Shown: positions 20,055-27,903 of the stretch, in pieces
How the letters are laid out: every line of letters starts with the position of its first letter
How positions within the stretch are numbered: position 1 is the first letter of the stretch
Assembly (NCBI RefSeq): GCF_003344785.1
Contig: NZ_QPMK01000007.1
Location: forward strand, 106,210-170,209
Direction: 5' to 3'
Origin: Thalassococcus profundi
Lineage (GTDB): Bacteria; Pseudomonadota; Alphaproteobacteria; Rhodobacterales; Rhodobacteraceae
Length of the DNA stretch: 64,000 nt
Translations under genes and position numbers: made by a program
The notes under the pieces: generated by a model
Database searches by the model: none
What the model was told of the DNA's origin: nothing
Seen by the model: only the letters and a program-made list of their open reading frames with translations

Positions 20055-21785
20055 ATGGCCAGGAACACCGCATCCCGCGAGGGCGGAACGATCTACGCCC
20101 AGGCGCTGACGCGCCTGCGGCGCAGCTTTGTCGGCGTCGGGCTTTTCAGCGCGGCGGTCAACATCCTGATGCTGACCGGCCCGATCTTCATGCTGCAGGT
20201 CTACGACCGGGTGCTGTCCTCGGGGTCGGTTGCGACGCTGCAGGCGCTCTATGCCATCGTCGTCGTGCTGTTCGTCTTCCTCGGCATCTACGATTTCCTG
20301 CGCACGCGGCTGCTGTCGCGCGCGGCGTATCGGCTCGACCAGGACGTGGGCCCGGCCGCGCATGACCTCTGGGTGCGCTCGGCTCTGCAGGAGACGCCAA
20401 CACTTGCCCGGCCCCTGAACGATCTGGCCGTGGTCCGCGGTTTCCTGCCCGGCCCGGCGATGCTGGGCCTGTTCGATCTGCCGTGGATCCCGCTCTACCT
20501 CGCCGTGGTCTTCGTGATCCATGTCTGGCTGGGCTGGCTGGCGCTGGCCGGTCTGGGCGTGGTCACCGTGCTGGCCCTGCTGAACCAGTGGATGACGCGC
20601 AAGCATCATGCCCAGTCGATGCGCATGGACGGCGCCGAAAGCTTTTTCGTCGACCAGAACCGCCGCAACGCCGAGGCCATCGTGCCGCTGGGCATGGCCG
20701 ACCGCGTCACCGCGCGCTGGAGCGCCATGCACCGCGATGGGCTGGCCGTCGGCCAGCTGGGCGGCGACCGGTCCGAAGGCTTCGTCGCCACCTCCAAGTC
20801 GTTTCGCCTGCTGCTGCAATCCTCGCTGCTGGGGCTGGGCGGCTACCTTGCCCTGCAACAGGAGATCTCTCCGGGGATGATCGTCGCCGCGTCGATCATC
20901 GCGGGCCGGGCGCTGGCGCCGGTGGACGTGGTGCTGGGCCAATGGCGCAACGTCGTGCGCGTGCGCGAGGCACATGCCCGGCTGCACCAGGTCTTCGACG
21001 CGGCTCCCGAACCGCGGCCGGTGATCGACCTGCCCGCGCCGCAGGGGCACATGACCGTGGCCGCGATCACGAAGTTCGTCCCCGGCGCGCGCGCCGGGGA
21101 ACGCCCGCCGATCCTCGACCAGGTGTCCTTCCGGCTCCAGCCCGGCGACGCGGTGGGCGTGATCGGCCCCTCGGCCTCCGGCAAGTCGACGCTGGCGCGC
21201 ATCCTCGTGGGCGCGCTGCGGCCCGACCACGGAGAGGTGCGGCTCGACGGGGCCACCTTGTCGCAATGGTCCGACGCGGCGCTGGGACGGCACCTGGGCT
21301 ACCTGCCGCAACGGCTGGAGCTCATCGCCGGCACGATCCGCGACAACATCGCCCGCTTCGATCCCGAAGCCGACGACGCCGCGGTGATCGACGCCGCCCG
21401 GATCGCCGGCGTGCACGAGATGATCCTGCAACTGCCCGACGGCTATGCCACGGCGCTGGGCCACGACAGCGCGCCGCTTTCGGGCGGGCAGTTGCAGCGT
21501 ATCGGCCTGGCACGCGCGGTCTACGGCACGCCGCGATACGTGATCCTGGACGAGCCCAATTCCAACCTCGACGCCGCCGGGGACGACGCGCTGTCGCAGG
21601 CGATCCTGACCCTGCGCGAACAGGGCAGTACTGTCGTCGTCATGGCGCACCGGCCCTCGGCCATCGCCGCGGTCAACAAGGTGCTGGTACTGCACTCGGG
21701 TCGTGTCGCGGAATTCGGCCCGAAAGAGGACGTGTTGCAGAAATCCGTGCGCCCCCCGGCGGGCCGCCGAAAGGAAGAGGTCTGA
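20055..21785 (+). CDS. Type I secretion ABC transporter, permease-ATPase fusion (PrtD/AprD family)
   Basis: 576 residues, the usual length for PrtD-type exporters. The N-terminal half carries about six membrane segments, beginning near residue 28 (FVGVGLFSAAVNILM). The ATPase half has Walker A GPSASGKST near residue 371, the ABC signature LSGGQLQR near 475 and Walker B VILDEP near 496. It has no N-terminal C39 peptidase or C39-like domain, as expected for serralysin-type exporters. It lies 29 bp after the giant RTX gene and 3 bp before the membrane fusion gene, so it very likely exports that protein. The outer-membrane TolC partner is not in the window. Confidence 0.95.
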   Translation: MARNTASREGGTIYAQALTRLRRSFVGVGLFSAAVNILMLTGPIFMLQVYDRVLSSGSVATLQALYAIVVVLFVFLGIYDFLRTRLLSRAAYRLDQDVGPAAHDLWVRSALQETPTLARPLNDLAVVRGFLPGPAMLGLFDLPWIPLYLAVVFVIHVWLGWLALAGLGVVTVLALLNQWMTRKHHAQSMRMDGAESFFVDQNRRNAEAIVPLGMADRVTARWSAMHRDGLAVGQLGGDRSEGFVATSKSFRLLLQSSLLGLGGYLALQQEISPGMIVAASIIAGRALAPVDVVLGQWRNVVRVREAHARLHQVFDAAPEPRPVIDLPAPQGHMTVAAITKFVPGARAGERPPILDQVSFRLQPGDAVGVIGPSASGKSTLARILVGALRPDHGEVRLDGATLSQWSDAALGRHLGYLPQRLELIAGTIRDNIARFDPEADDAAVIDAARIAGVHEMILQLPDGYATALGHDSAPLSGGQLQRIGLARAVYGTPRYVILDEPNSNLDAAGDDALSQAILTLREQGSTVVVMAHRPSAIAAVNKVLVLHSGRVAEFGPKEDVLQKSVRPPAGRRKEEV

Positions 21786-21788
21786 GCC

Positions 21789-23102
21789 ATGGGGACACAA
21801 CCGAACCAGGGACCCGATCTGCGCACCGGCATGAAATGGCCCGGCATCCTCGGCATGCTCGCCACCGTGGCGCTCTTGGGCGGCGGCAGCTTCTGGGCCG
21901 CCACGACCGAGATCAGCGGCGCGGTGATCGCCATCGGCAGCGTCGAGGTCACGGGGCGTCCGAAGTCGGTGCAGCATCTCGATGGCGGTATTATCGACGA
22001 TCTGCGCGTGAGCGACGGCGATTTCGTGGACCGCGGCGAAGTGCTCGTGCGGCTCGACGACACCACGCTGCTGGCGAACCTGTCGATCTACCGCACACGC
22101 CTGTCCGAAGCACTGGCGACCCGGGATCGGCTTGTCGCCGAGCAGCGCGAGGATGCCACCATCGCCTTTGCCGACCCGGACCCGCTGATCGGCGACGTCG
22201 ATCACGCCCTGCACCAGTCCGGCCAGCGCGAGGTGTTCCTGGCGCGGCAGGAGCTCGAGGCGGGGCGCAAGGAGCAGCTGACCGAGAAGATCCGGCAGTT
22301 CGAGAACCAGACGACAGGCGTCAACGCGCTGATCGAGGCCAAGCGCCAGCAACTGACGCTCGTGGACGACGAACTGACGGCGCTGAAGACGCTCACCGAG
22401 AAAGGCCTGGCGCGAGCCAGCCAGCTTCTGGCGCTGCAACGGTCGCAGGCGGATCTGCTGGGCCAGATCGCCGAGCATCAGTCGGAACTGGCGCGCATCC
22501 AGAACTCGATCCGGGATACCGAGCTCGAGATGCTGCAGGGCCAGCGCCAGACCAAGGAAGAGGTCGTGACGCAGCTGCGCGAGATCACCACCACGATCCA
22601 GGAGTTGCGCCAGCAGATCCAGACCACGCAGAAACAGCTCGACCGCGTGGCGATCCGCGCGCCCAGCAGCGGGCGCATCCATGAATTGCAATACACCACC
22701 ATCGGCGGTGTCATCCCGCCCGGCGGCACCATCCTCAGGGTCGTGCCGCTGGACGAAGGGTTCGGCCTGCGGACGCGCATCGACCCTGCCTCGATCGACC
22801 AGGTCTATCCCGGCCAGCCCGCCAAGGTTCGCTTTCCCGCCTTCAACCAGCGCAGCACGCCGGAACTCGCGGGCTCTGTGCGCGACGTGTCGGCGACGAC
22901 CTCGGTGGACGAGGTGACGGGGCAGAGCTTCTACTGGGTGGACGTCGCCGTGTCCGAGATGGAACTGGCGCGGCTGGGCGATCTGGCGCTGGTGCCCGGC
23001 ATGCCGGTGGAGGCCTACCTCACCACCACCGACCGCACCGTCCTGAGCTACCTCACCAAGCCGCTGACCGACCAGCTGAACCAGGCCTTCCGCGAAGATT
23101 GA
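21789..23102 (+). CDS. Type I secretion membrane fusion protein (HlyD/PrtE family)
   Basis: 437 residues. A short cytoplasmic N-terminus precedes one membrane helix (GILGMLATVALLGGGSFW, about residues 17-36). A biotinyl-lipoyl-like half (VQHLDGGIIDDLRVSDGD) follows, then a long alpha-helical hairpin rich in Gln/Glu (about 90-285), and the second lipoyl half with RAPSSGRIHEL. These are the standard parts of HlyD/PrtE adaptors, which bridge the ABC exporter and TolC. It starts 3 bp after the ABC gene and is the last gene of the operon; a transposon-like element begins 2 bp after its stop codon. Confidence 0.95.
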   Translation: MGTQPNQGPDLRTGMKWPGILGMLATVALLGGGSFWAATTEISGAVIAIGSVEVTGRPKSVQHLDGGIIDDLRVSDGDFVDRGEVLVRLDDTTLLANLSIYRTRLSEALATRDRLVAEQREDATIAFADPDPLIGDVDHALHQSGQREVFLARQELEAGRKEQLTEKIRQFENQTTGVNALIEAKRQQLTLVDDELTALKTLTEKGLARASQLLALQRSQADLLGQIAEHQSELARIQNSIRDTELEMLQGQRQTKEEVVTQLREITTTIQELRQQIQTTQKQLDRVAIRAPSSGRIHELQYTTIGGVIPPGGTILRVVPLDEGFGLRTRIDPASIDQVYPGQPAKVRFPAFNQRSTPELAGSVRDVSATTSVDEVTGQSFYWVDVAVSEMELARLGDLALVPGMPVEAYLTTTDRTVLSYLTKPLTDQLNQAFRED

Positions 23103-23104
23103 GC

Positions 23105-23138
23105 TTAGGGTCAGGATCCATTGCTCCTGCACCGTCAG
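23105..23138 (+). repeat. Left terminal inverted repeat of the MITE
   Basis: 34 bp pairing with 23341-23374 in inverted orientation; the three mismatches are in the middle part (GGATCC versus GGACCC, and two bases in ATTGC/ATTAT). Confidence 0.8.
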
Positions 23139-23340
23139 CGCCTCAAAATGCGCGATTTCAGATGTTTGGCACGCGCGGGGAGGGCTGGCTGCCTTGTCAA
23201 GCGGGCCGAGTGGCTGAAAGCGTGCATTTCGAGGCGTCCGAAGGATTTGGCGGTTTTTCCGTTCTGCTGCCTCTCAATGCATTAAAATAGAACCACTATT
23301 TCGGCAGCATTGCTCGTTGCAGGACAGAAAATCTGCCAAA

Positions 23341-23374
23341 CTGACGGTGCAGGAATAATGGGTCCTGACCCTAA
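23341..23374 (-). repeat. Right terminal inverted repeat of the MITE
   Basis: Inverted partner of 23105-23138. Its outermost bases include the stop codon (TAG on the minus strand, 23371-23373) of the DUF6356 gene. Confidence 0.8.
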
Positions 23375-23598
23375 TGCGCGTGGCGGCGGGCGATGCGGCC
23401 GTGCAGGCGGGACAGGATGCGGCTGGCCGTGGTCTGGCACAGGGCCGGGATCAGCGCGTGTACCAGCGCTGCACCCGCCGCCACCGTCAGCCAAAAGGCA
23501 AAGCCCAGGGCAAACTGCATGTGCTGTGCGTAGCTTTCATTTACCGAGGCGGGATGATCGTGGAACAGGCGTTTCAGCGGGGTCGACAGGGCGGTCAT
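23371..23598 (-). CDS. DUF6356 family small membrane protein
   Basis: 75 residues. The pattern LFHDHPASVNESYAQHMQFA, then one hydrophobic segment (about 29-50), then TTASRILSRLH fits the DUF6356 family of small alphaproteobacterial membrane proteins of unknown function. The start at 23598 is preceded by a strong AAAGGAG site. It is divergent from the Lrp-type regulator gene with 100 bp between them, so that regulator may control it. Its stop codon lies inside the terminal repeat of the adjacent MITE, so the last residues may have been altered by the insertion. Confidence 0.8.
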   Translation of the reverse strand: MTALSTPLKRLFHDHPASVNESYAQHMQFALGFAFWLTVAAGAALVHALIPALCQTTASRILSRLHGRIARRHAH

Positions 23599-23649
23599 GG
23601 AATTCTCCTTTCGGGTTGGCGCCTTGTCGCAGGGATCACCCGGGCAGCG

Positions 23650-23695
23650 ATCCCAAATCTCCCTACCCATTCGCAAAATATTGGGATAAAATCCC
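23650..23695. promoter_or_regulatory. Candidate Lrp-type operator in the divergent spacer
   Basis: ATCCCAA at 23650-23656 is repeated inverted as TTGGGAT at 23681-23687, and GGGATAAAATCCC at 23683-23695 is a 13-bp palindrome just before the regulator's start codon. Autoregulation is usual for Lrp/AsnC proteins; assignment to this regulator is inference from position. Confidence 0.4.
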
Positions 23696-23698
23696 GAC

Positions 23699-24160
23699 AT
23701 GAACGAAAAGATGGATGAAATGGATCGCAAGATCCTCTCGCGCCTGCAAAAGGATGCCAGCCAGAGCGTCGACGAGGTTTCGACCGCCGTCGGTCTGTCT
23801 CGGAACGCCTGCTGGCGCCGCATCCGGATCATGGAAGAGGCGGGGATCATCACCCGCCGCGTTGCGCTGCTCGATGCGGCCAAGGTCGGCTGCCCGTTGC
23901 ACGTCATCGTGCAGGTGCGCACCGGGTCCCATGACGCGGCGTGGATGGACCGGTTCCAGAAGGTCGTGCGCGCCATGCCCGAGGTCATGGCCGCCTATCG
24001 CATGACCGGCGACCTCGACTACCTGTTGCGCGTGCGGGTCGCGGACGTCCCCGCCTACGACGCGTTTTACAAGCGCGTGATCGCGCAGGTTCCGCTCTCG
24101 GACATCTCGGCCAGTTTCGTTATGGAAGAGATCAAGGACAGCACCGCGCTGCCACTCTGA
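23699..24160 (+). CDS. Lrp/AsnC family transcriptional regulator
   Basis: 153 residues, the family length. N-terminal winged helix (MDRKILSRLQKDASQSVDEV, then GLSRNACWRRIRIMEEAGII) and a C-terminal RAM ligand-binding domain (about 65-145, with TGDLDYLLRVRVADVPAYDA). Such regulators sense amino acids and usually control neighbouring metabolism or transport genes. It is divergent from the DUF6356 gene and sits 10 bp ahead of a DUF6173 gene. The effector cannot be told from sequence. Confidence 0.93.
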   Translation: MNEKMDEMDRKILSRLQKDASQSVDEVSTAVGLSRNACWRRIRIMEEAGIITRRVALLDAAKVGCPLHVIVQVRTGSHDAAWMDRFQKVVRAMPEVMAAYRMTGDLDYLLRVRVADVPAYDAFYKRVIAQVPLSDISASFVMEEIKDSTALPL

Positions 24161-24170
24161 AAGGACCGAA

Positions 24171-24626
24171 ATGACCGACGAGATCGCCACCCTCGCCGAA
24201 GTGCATGAAGCCGACGCCCTGCCGCGCAAGATCGACGTGCATTGCGACAGCGACGCCGATTGCGCGCCCGAGACGCTGCCCGAGGCGGTGACCCGCAAGC
24301 CCGTCGCGTCGAAATCCGCCGCCGAATGGGCCTATGAACGCCTGGTGCTCTACATCCGCGATTTCGAATCGCAGCTCGATGCCGAACAGGAGATCGCCAT
24401 GGGATTCACCGGCGGGCAGGCGGGCGTGCTGCGGATCGAGGGCATGGGCTATTTCGACCCGGATATCGTGACCTTCTACGGCGTCGACGAACAGGGGATC
24501 CGCACCCAGCTGATCCAGCACGTGACCCAGCTGGGCGTCACCTTGCGGGCGCTGCCGCGGATCGCCGACCGCGCCGAGCCGCGGCGCATCGGCTTTCGCC
24601 TCGCCGCCGGGCTGGGGAGCGCCTGA
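24171..24626 (+). CDS. DUF6173 family protein
   Basis: 151 residues, soluble. The core SAAEWAYERLVLYIRDFESQ, AMGFTGG, GVLRIEGMGYFDPDIVTFYG matches a family conserved in Rhodobacteraceae without a known function. The N-terminal 45 residues are acidic and low in conserved features. Starts 10 bp after the Lrp-type gene and is probably co-transcribed with it. Confidence 0.8.
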   Translation: MTDEIATLAEVHEADALPRKIDVHCDSDADCAPETLPEAVTRKPVASKSAAEWAYERLVLYIRDFESQLDAEQEIAMGFTGGQAGVLRIEGMGYFDPDIVTFYGVDEQGIRTQLIQHVTQLGVTLRALPRIADRAEPRRIGFRLAAGLGSA

Positions 24627-24725
24627 CCCCGCGGGGCCGCGTCGAAATGCGGCTTTGTGACGTGGTGACAGGGCCGGAATTATACGCTATCCACCCCCGA
24701 AAAGCACATCCAAGGGAACCGGATC

Positions 24726-24860
24726 ATGGCAGAACACAAGCACGGCGAGATGGATATCTCGGTCCAGGAAAAGACCTTCGCGGGCTTCATCAACTTCACC
24801 ATCAAGACGGTGGCGGTCATCATCGTTGCGGTGCTGCTTCTGGCGATGTTCAACGCCTAA
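24726..24860 (+). CDS. aa3-type cytochrome c oxidase subunit IV
   Basis: 44 residues, the usual size for the bacterial aa3 subunit IV family. A polar N-terminus (MAEHKHGEMDISVQEKTFAG) is followed by a single membrane helix (FINFTIKTVAVIIVAVLLLA). It packs against the main oxidase subunits in the inner membrane; those genes are not in the window. An AAGGGA site lies upstream of the ATG. It precedes the lipoprotein gene by 26 bp. Confidence 0.88.
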   Translation: MAEHKHGEMDISVQEKTFAGFINFTIKTVAVIIVAVLLLAMFNA

Positions 24861-24886
24861 GACCGGTTGGGTCCGAAAGGAATTCC

Positions 24887-25513
24887 ATGACGCGCCTGGC
24901 TTTCGGACTGGCGGCGGGCCTCGCGCTGAGCCTGCTTGCGGGCTGTGCTTCGGACACCAGCCCCAACGACGCGACGCCCGAGGAGGTGAGCCGCGCCGCC
25001 TATCGCCACGACGGCCCCCCGGCGCTGACGCTCTTCACGATGATCAACAATCGCTCCGGCGCGGGCGCGCACACCAGCCTGATGGTCAACGGCTCGCAGC
25101 GCGTGGTCTTCGACCCAGCGGGGTCGGTGCGCCATTCGGCGGTGCCCGAACGCGGCGACGTGCTTTACGGCATCACGCCGCGGATCGAGGACTTCTACGC
25201 CCGCGCCCACGCGCGCGAAACCTTCCACGTGGTGATCCAGCGTATCGAAGTGTCGCCCGAGGTGGCTGAAAAGGCCTTGCAACTCGTCACGACGAACGGT
25301 CCGGTGGCGCAATCGCGCTGCACCGCCAGTACCGCGGCGATCCTGCGCCAGCTGCCGGGGTTCGAGAGCATCTCGGGGACCTGGTTTCCGAAGAACCTGT
25401 CGGACCAGTTCGGACAGCTTCCGGGCGTGACGGAGACCAAGCTGTTCGAGACCGATTCCGACGACAAGCGGAAAGCGATCGAGGCGTTCGAGCCGGCAGC
25501 GTCGCGCGGCTGA
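24887..25513 (+). CDS. Lipoprotein, possible permuted NlpC/P60-like fold
   Basis: 208 residues. Signal peptide with lipobox LLAGC, so lipidation at Cys21 or so and attachment to a membrane are expected. The mature part has GAHTSLMVNG followed by VVFDPAG, and later SRCTASTAAILRQLPGF. A His motif before a Cys motif is the order in permuted papain-like (NlpC/P60-type) hydrolases, which suggests but does not prove that fold. The product could act on peptidoglycan or lipids; no substrate can be named. Its stop is 4 bp from the convergent azlD stop. Confidence 0.75.
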   Translation: MTRLAFGLAAGLALSLLAGCASDTSPNDATPEEVSRAAYRHDGPPALTLFTMINNRSGAGAHTSLMVNGSQRVVFDPAGSVRHSAVPERGDVLYGITPRIEDFYARAHARETFHVVIQRIEVSPEVAEKALQLVTTNGPVAQSRCTASTAAILRQLPGFESISGTWFPKNLSDQFGQLPGVTETKLFETDSDDKRKAIEAFEPAASRG

Positions 25514-25517
25514 GCGG

Positions 25518-25844
25518 TCAGGGCAGCGCGTAGCCCAGCCCGATCAGCGTCACCGCGCCGCAGACCATCGCCAGGATCACGTTCTTGCTGAAATACCCCA
25601 CGCCGAAGGTCACCGCCGCCGCCGCCAGCCGCGTCGGATCCGGCTGCCCGTCCGTTGCGCCGGGCCATAGCACCAGCGGCGCCACCAGCGCCGGCAACAC
25701 CGCGACGGCAGTATAGCGCAGGTGCCGCAGCAGCCAGTCGGGCAGAGGCTTGTTGCCGACCAGGCCGAGAAAGACGAAGCGCATCACGAAGCTGCCGACG
25801 CCGAGGCCGGCGATGACGATCCAGAGTGCCGTATCGTCGATCAT
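25518..25844 (-). CDS. azlD: AzlD family branched-chain amino acid exporter subunit
   Basis: 108 residues with about three to four hydrophobic segments; FVMRFVFLG and LRYTAVAVLPALVAPLVLWP are typical of AzlD. AzlC and AzlD form a two-component exporter for branched-chain amino acids or their analogues. The start overlaps the azlC stop by 4 bp (ATGA), which indicates translational coupling. Substrate by family only. Confidence 0.9.
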   Translation of the reverse strand: MIDDTALWIVIAGLGVGSFVMRFVFLGLVGNKPLPDWLLRHLRYTAVAVLPALVAPLVLWPGATDGQPDPTRLAAAAVTFGVGYFSKNVILAMVCGAVTLIGLGYALP

Positions 25845-26554
25845 GTCCGCGCCCTCCGCTCGAGCATCAACTCGGTCCGCGCGCCCGCCATCATGCCGCC
25901 GACCCCGCCGACGATCAGGCCCAGGTTGTAGGGCAGCCAGGCGAAAGCCAGCGCCAGCCCCACTGCCGTCGCCGCCGCCACCTTGTGCGCCGGGGTGCGC
26001 AGCATCGGCGCGATCATCGCGAGGAAGGCGATCGGCACGGCAAAGTCGAGCCCCAACTCGGTCGGTATGGCCGATCCCAGCACCGCGCCCAGCCAGGTGG
26101 CGAAATACCACGGCGGGCAGATCGGCGTGGCGAGGCCGAAGAAGTAGCCGACCTTTTCGGACAGGGTCATGCGCGGGCGGCGGTCGAATTCGAGGATCGA
26201 CCCGGCATAGGTCTGGTCCACCAGGAAATACGAGATGAACACCCGCTGCCAGAGCGGCGCCGGCCCGAGGTGCGGCGTGAGCGACGCCGAATACATCGCC
26301 ATCCGCATATTCACCGCCAGTGCCGAGGCCAGCGCCACCAGCGTCGGCGCGCCTTCGTTCAGGAGTTGCAGCGCCGTGAACTGCGCGGCCCCCGCGATGA
26401 CCACCACGGAAAAGCTGACCGCTTCGCTGATGCTGAGACCCGATTCGGTTGCGACCACGCCGAAAAGCATGCCAAAGGGGAAGACCATGATCAGGAAGGG
26501 CAGCCCGTCGCGCAGACCCCGCCAGTAGCTTGACATTGCTTGGGTCCCCGCCAT
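25841..26554 (-). CDS. azlC: AzlC family branched-chain amino acid exporter
   Basis: 237 residues. Motifs GLPFLIMVFPFGMLFGVVA, GAAQFTALQLL and NMRMAMYSASLTPHL are characteristic of AzlC permeases, with about six membrane segments. The start at 26554 has AGGGGA six bases upstream; an alternative ATG at 26536 would remove six residues. Divergent from fdhD with only 48 bp between start codons. Confidence 0.92.
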   Translation of the reverse strand: MAGTQAMSSYWRGLRDGLPFLIMVFPFGMLFGVVATESGLSISEAVSFSVVVIAGAAQFTALQLLNEGAPTLVALASALAVNMRMAMYSASLTPHLGPAPLWQRVFISYFLVDQTYAGSILEFDRRPRMTLSEKVGYFFGLATPICPPWYFATWLGAVLGSAIPTELGLDFAVPIAFLAMIAPMLRTPAHKVAAATAVGLALAFAWLPYNLGLIVGGVGGMMAGARTELMLERRART

Positions 26555-26602
26555 GACTGTCCCCTGTTCCGACCCGCACTGGCTACTCACTGGACGCAGA
26601 AT

Positions 26603-27490
26603 ATGCAATCGCCGCCGACCCCCGATCACGCCGGTTACCTCATCGCCCCGGACCCCGCCGCGCCGCGCTTGACGCGGGCCGTGACGGGCCGCGACCACAC
26701 CGGCGCCGAGGTGTCGCTGTCGGTGGTCGAGGAACGGCCGCTGACGATCTTCCTCAACAGCCAGGAGGTCGTGACGGCCATGACCATCGGGGATTACCCC
26801 GAGTACCTGGCGCTCGGGTTCCTGCGCAACCAGGGCATGCTGCGCGACGGTGAAGAGATCACCGGCATCGACTATGACGAGGATCTCGAGGTGGTCGTGG
26901 TGCGCACCGCCAGCCAGACCACCTACGAAGAGAAGGTCCGCAAGAAGACCCGCACCAGCGGCTGCGCCGTGGGCACCGTCTTCGGTGACATGATGGAGGG
27001 GCTGGACAAGGTGCGCCTGCCGCAGACCGTGCTGCGCACCTCGTGGCTCTACGCGCTGGCCAGGACGATCAACACCACCCCGTCGCTCTATCTCGAGGCC
27101 GGGGCCATTCACGGCACGGTGCTCTGCCAGCAGGACCGCCCGCTCGTCTACATGGAGGACGTGGGCCGGCACAACGCCGTCGACAAGATCGCCGGATGGA
27201 TGCTGCATCATGGCGTCGGGGCGGAGGACAAGATCCTTTACACTACCGGGCGGCTGACCTCCGAGATGGTCATCAAGACCGCGCTCATGGGCATCCCGGT
27301 TCTGGCCTCGCGCTCGGGTTTCACCGCCTGGGGGGTCGAGATCGCGCGCCAGGTGGGCCTGACCTGCATCGGCCGCATGCGCGGCAAGCGCTTCGTCTGC
27401 CTCTCGGGCGACGACCGGCTGGTGCGTGACATCGACCCCGACTCCGTCCCCGAAGAAGCGCGCAAGTCCGGCCGGAAAGGCGGCGCATGA
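26603..27490 (+). CDS. fdhD: Formate dehydrogenase accessory sulfurtransferase FdhD
   Basis: 295 residues. FdhD transfers sulfur from IscS to the molybdenum/tungsten bis-MGD cofactor before its insertion into formate dehydrogenase. Conserved stretches include EVVTAMTIGDYPEYLALGFL, EDVGRHNAVDKI and TGRLTSEMVIK. The loop that is usually SCGVCG reads SGCAVGT, with one Cys at residue 121 and no second Cys. The start chosen is the ATG at 26603; longer in-frame extension would overlap the divergent azlC start. First gene of a five-gene molybdenum cofactor operon with overlapping ends. Confidence 0.94.
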   Translation: MQSPPTPDHAGYLIAPDPAAPRLTRAVTGRDHTGAEVSLSVVEERPLTIFLNSQEVVTAMTIGDYPEYLALGFLRNQGMLRDGEEITGIDYDEDLEVVVVRTASQTTYEEKVRKKTRTSGCAVGTVFGDMMEGLDKVRLPQTVLRTSWLYALARTINTTPSLYLEAGAIHGTVLCQQDRPLVYMEDVGRHNAVDKIAGWMLHHGVGAEDKILYTTGRLTSEMVIKTALMGIPVLASRSGFTAWGVEIARQVGLTCIGRMRGKRFVCLSGDDRLVRDIDPDSVPEEARKSGRKGGA

Positions 27491-27903
27491 CCCTGCCGAT
27501 GCGCCCCGACGCCCTGCAGGCCGAAGCCATCGCAGAGGCCCGCCGCTTCATCGCCGCGCGCATTCGCGGTGATTGGCATTCGGTCGCCTCCGTCGTGCTC
27601 ACCGCAGCCGGGGCGCGCTACATCGGCATGAACCTCGACAGCACCCTGCCGCGCGCCAGCATCTGCGCCGAGCCGGTGGCCATCGGCATGGCCATGGCCG
27701 CCGATCCCGACGACCGCATCCTCTTCTGCGCCGCCGTCAACCGCCATGGCCGGGTGATCCCGCCCTGCGGGTCCTGCCGCGAGCTGATGCTGGACTATGC
27801 GCCGGACGCGCTGATCGCGATCCCGCACGGAGACGAGTTCCGCGCGGTGCCCATGCGCGAGCTGATGCCCGACGCATACAAGCACGACCGGAGGAAACCG
27901 TGA
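27487..27903 (+). CDS. Cytidine/blasticidin-S deaminase-like protein
   Basis: 138 residues, the usual length of tetrameric cytidine deaminases. Zinc ligands and catalytic Glu are visible as CAEPVAIG near residue 60 and PPCGSCRE near 94-100. The family deaminates cytidine or related pyrimidines, but here the gene lies between fdhD and mobA with 4-bp overlaps on both sides, so its substrate may relate to the molybdopterin (pterin or nucleotide) pathway rather than pyrimidine salvage (inference). Confidence 0.85.
   Translation: MTLPMRPDALQAEAIAEARRFIAARIRGDWHSVASVVLTAAGARYIGMNLDSTLPRASICAEPVAIGMAMAADPDDRILFCAAVNRHGRVIPPCGSCRELMLDYAPDALIAIPHGDEFRAVPMRELMPDAYKHDRRKP

Larger units (their letters stand above)
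23105..23374. mobile_element. Probable MITE with 34-bp terminal inverted repeats
   Basis: Bases 23105-23138 and the reverse complement of 23341-23374 match at 31 of 34 positions (core TTAGGGTCAGGA...TCCTGCACCGTCAG). The roughly 200 bp between them encode no credible protein. If the element proper starts at GGGTC, both ends are flanked by TA, consistent with a TA target duplication. The left end lies 2 bp after the hlyD-type stop and the right end supplies the stop of the DUF6356 gene. A non-autonomous element moved by a transposase elsewhere is the simplest explanation; the parental IS family is not established here. Confidence 0.7.

Noticed and set aside
20022..23132. Minus-strand open frame of 1,036 codons across the secretion genes
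   Set aside because: Shadow of two clearly assigned genes on the plus strand; composition (His/Arg/Gln-rich) is typical of such mirror frames.
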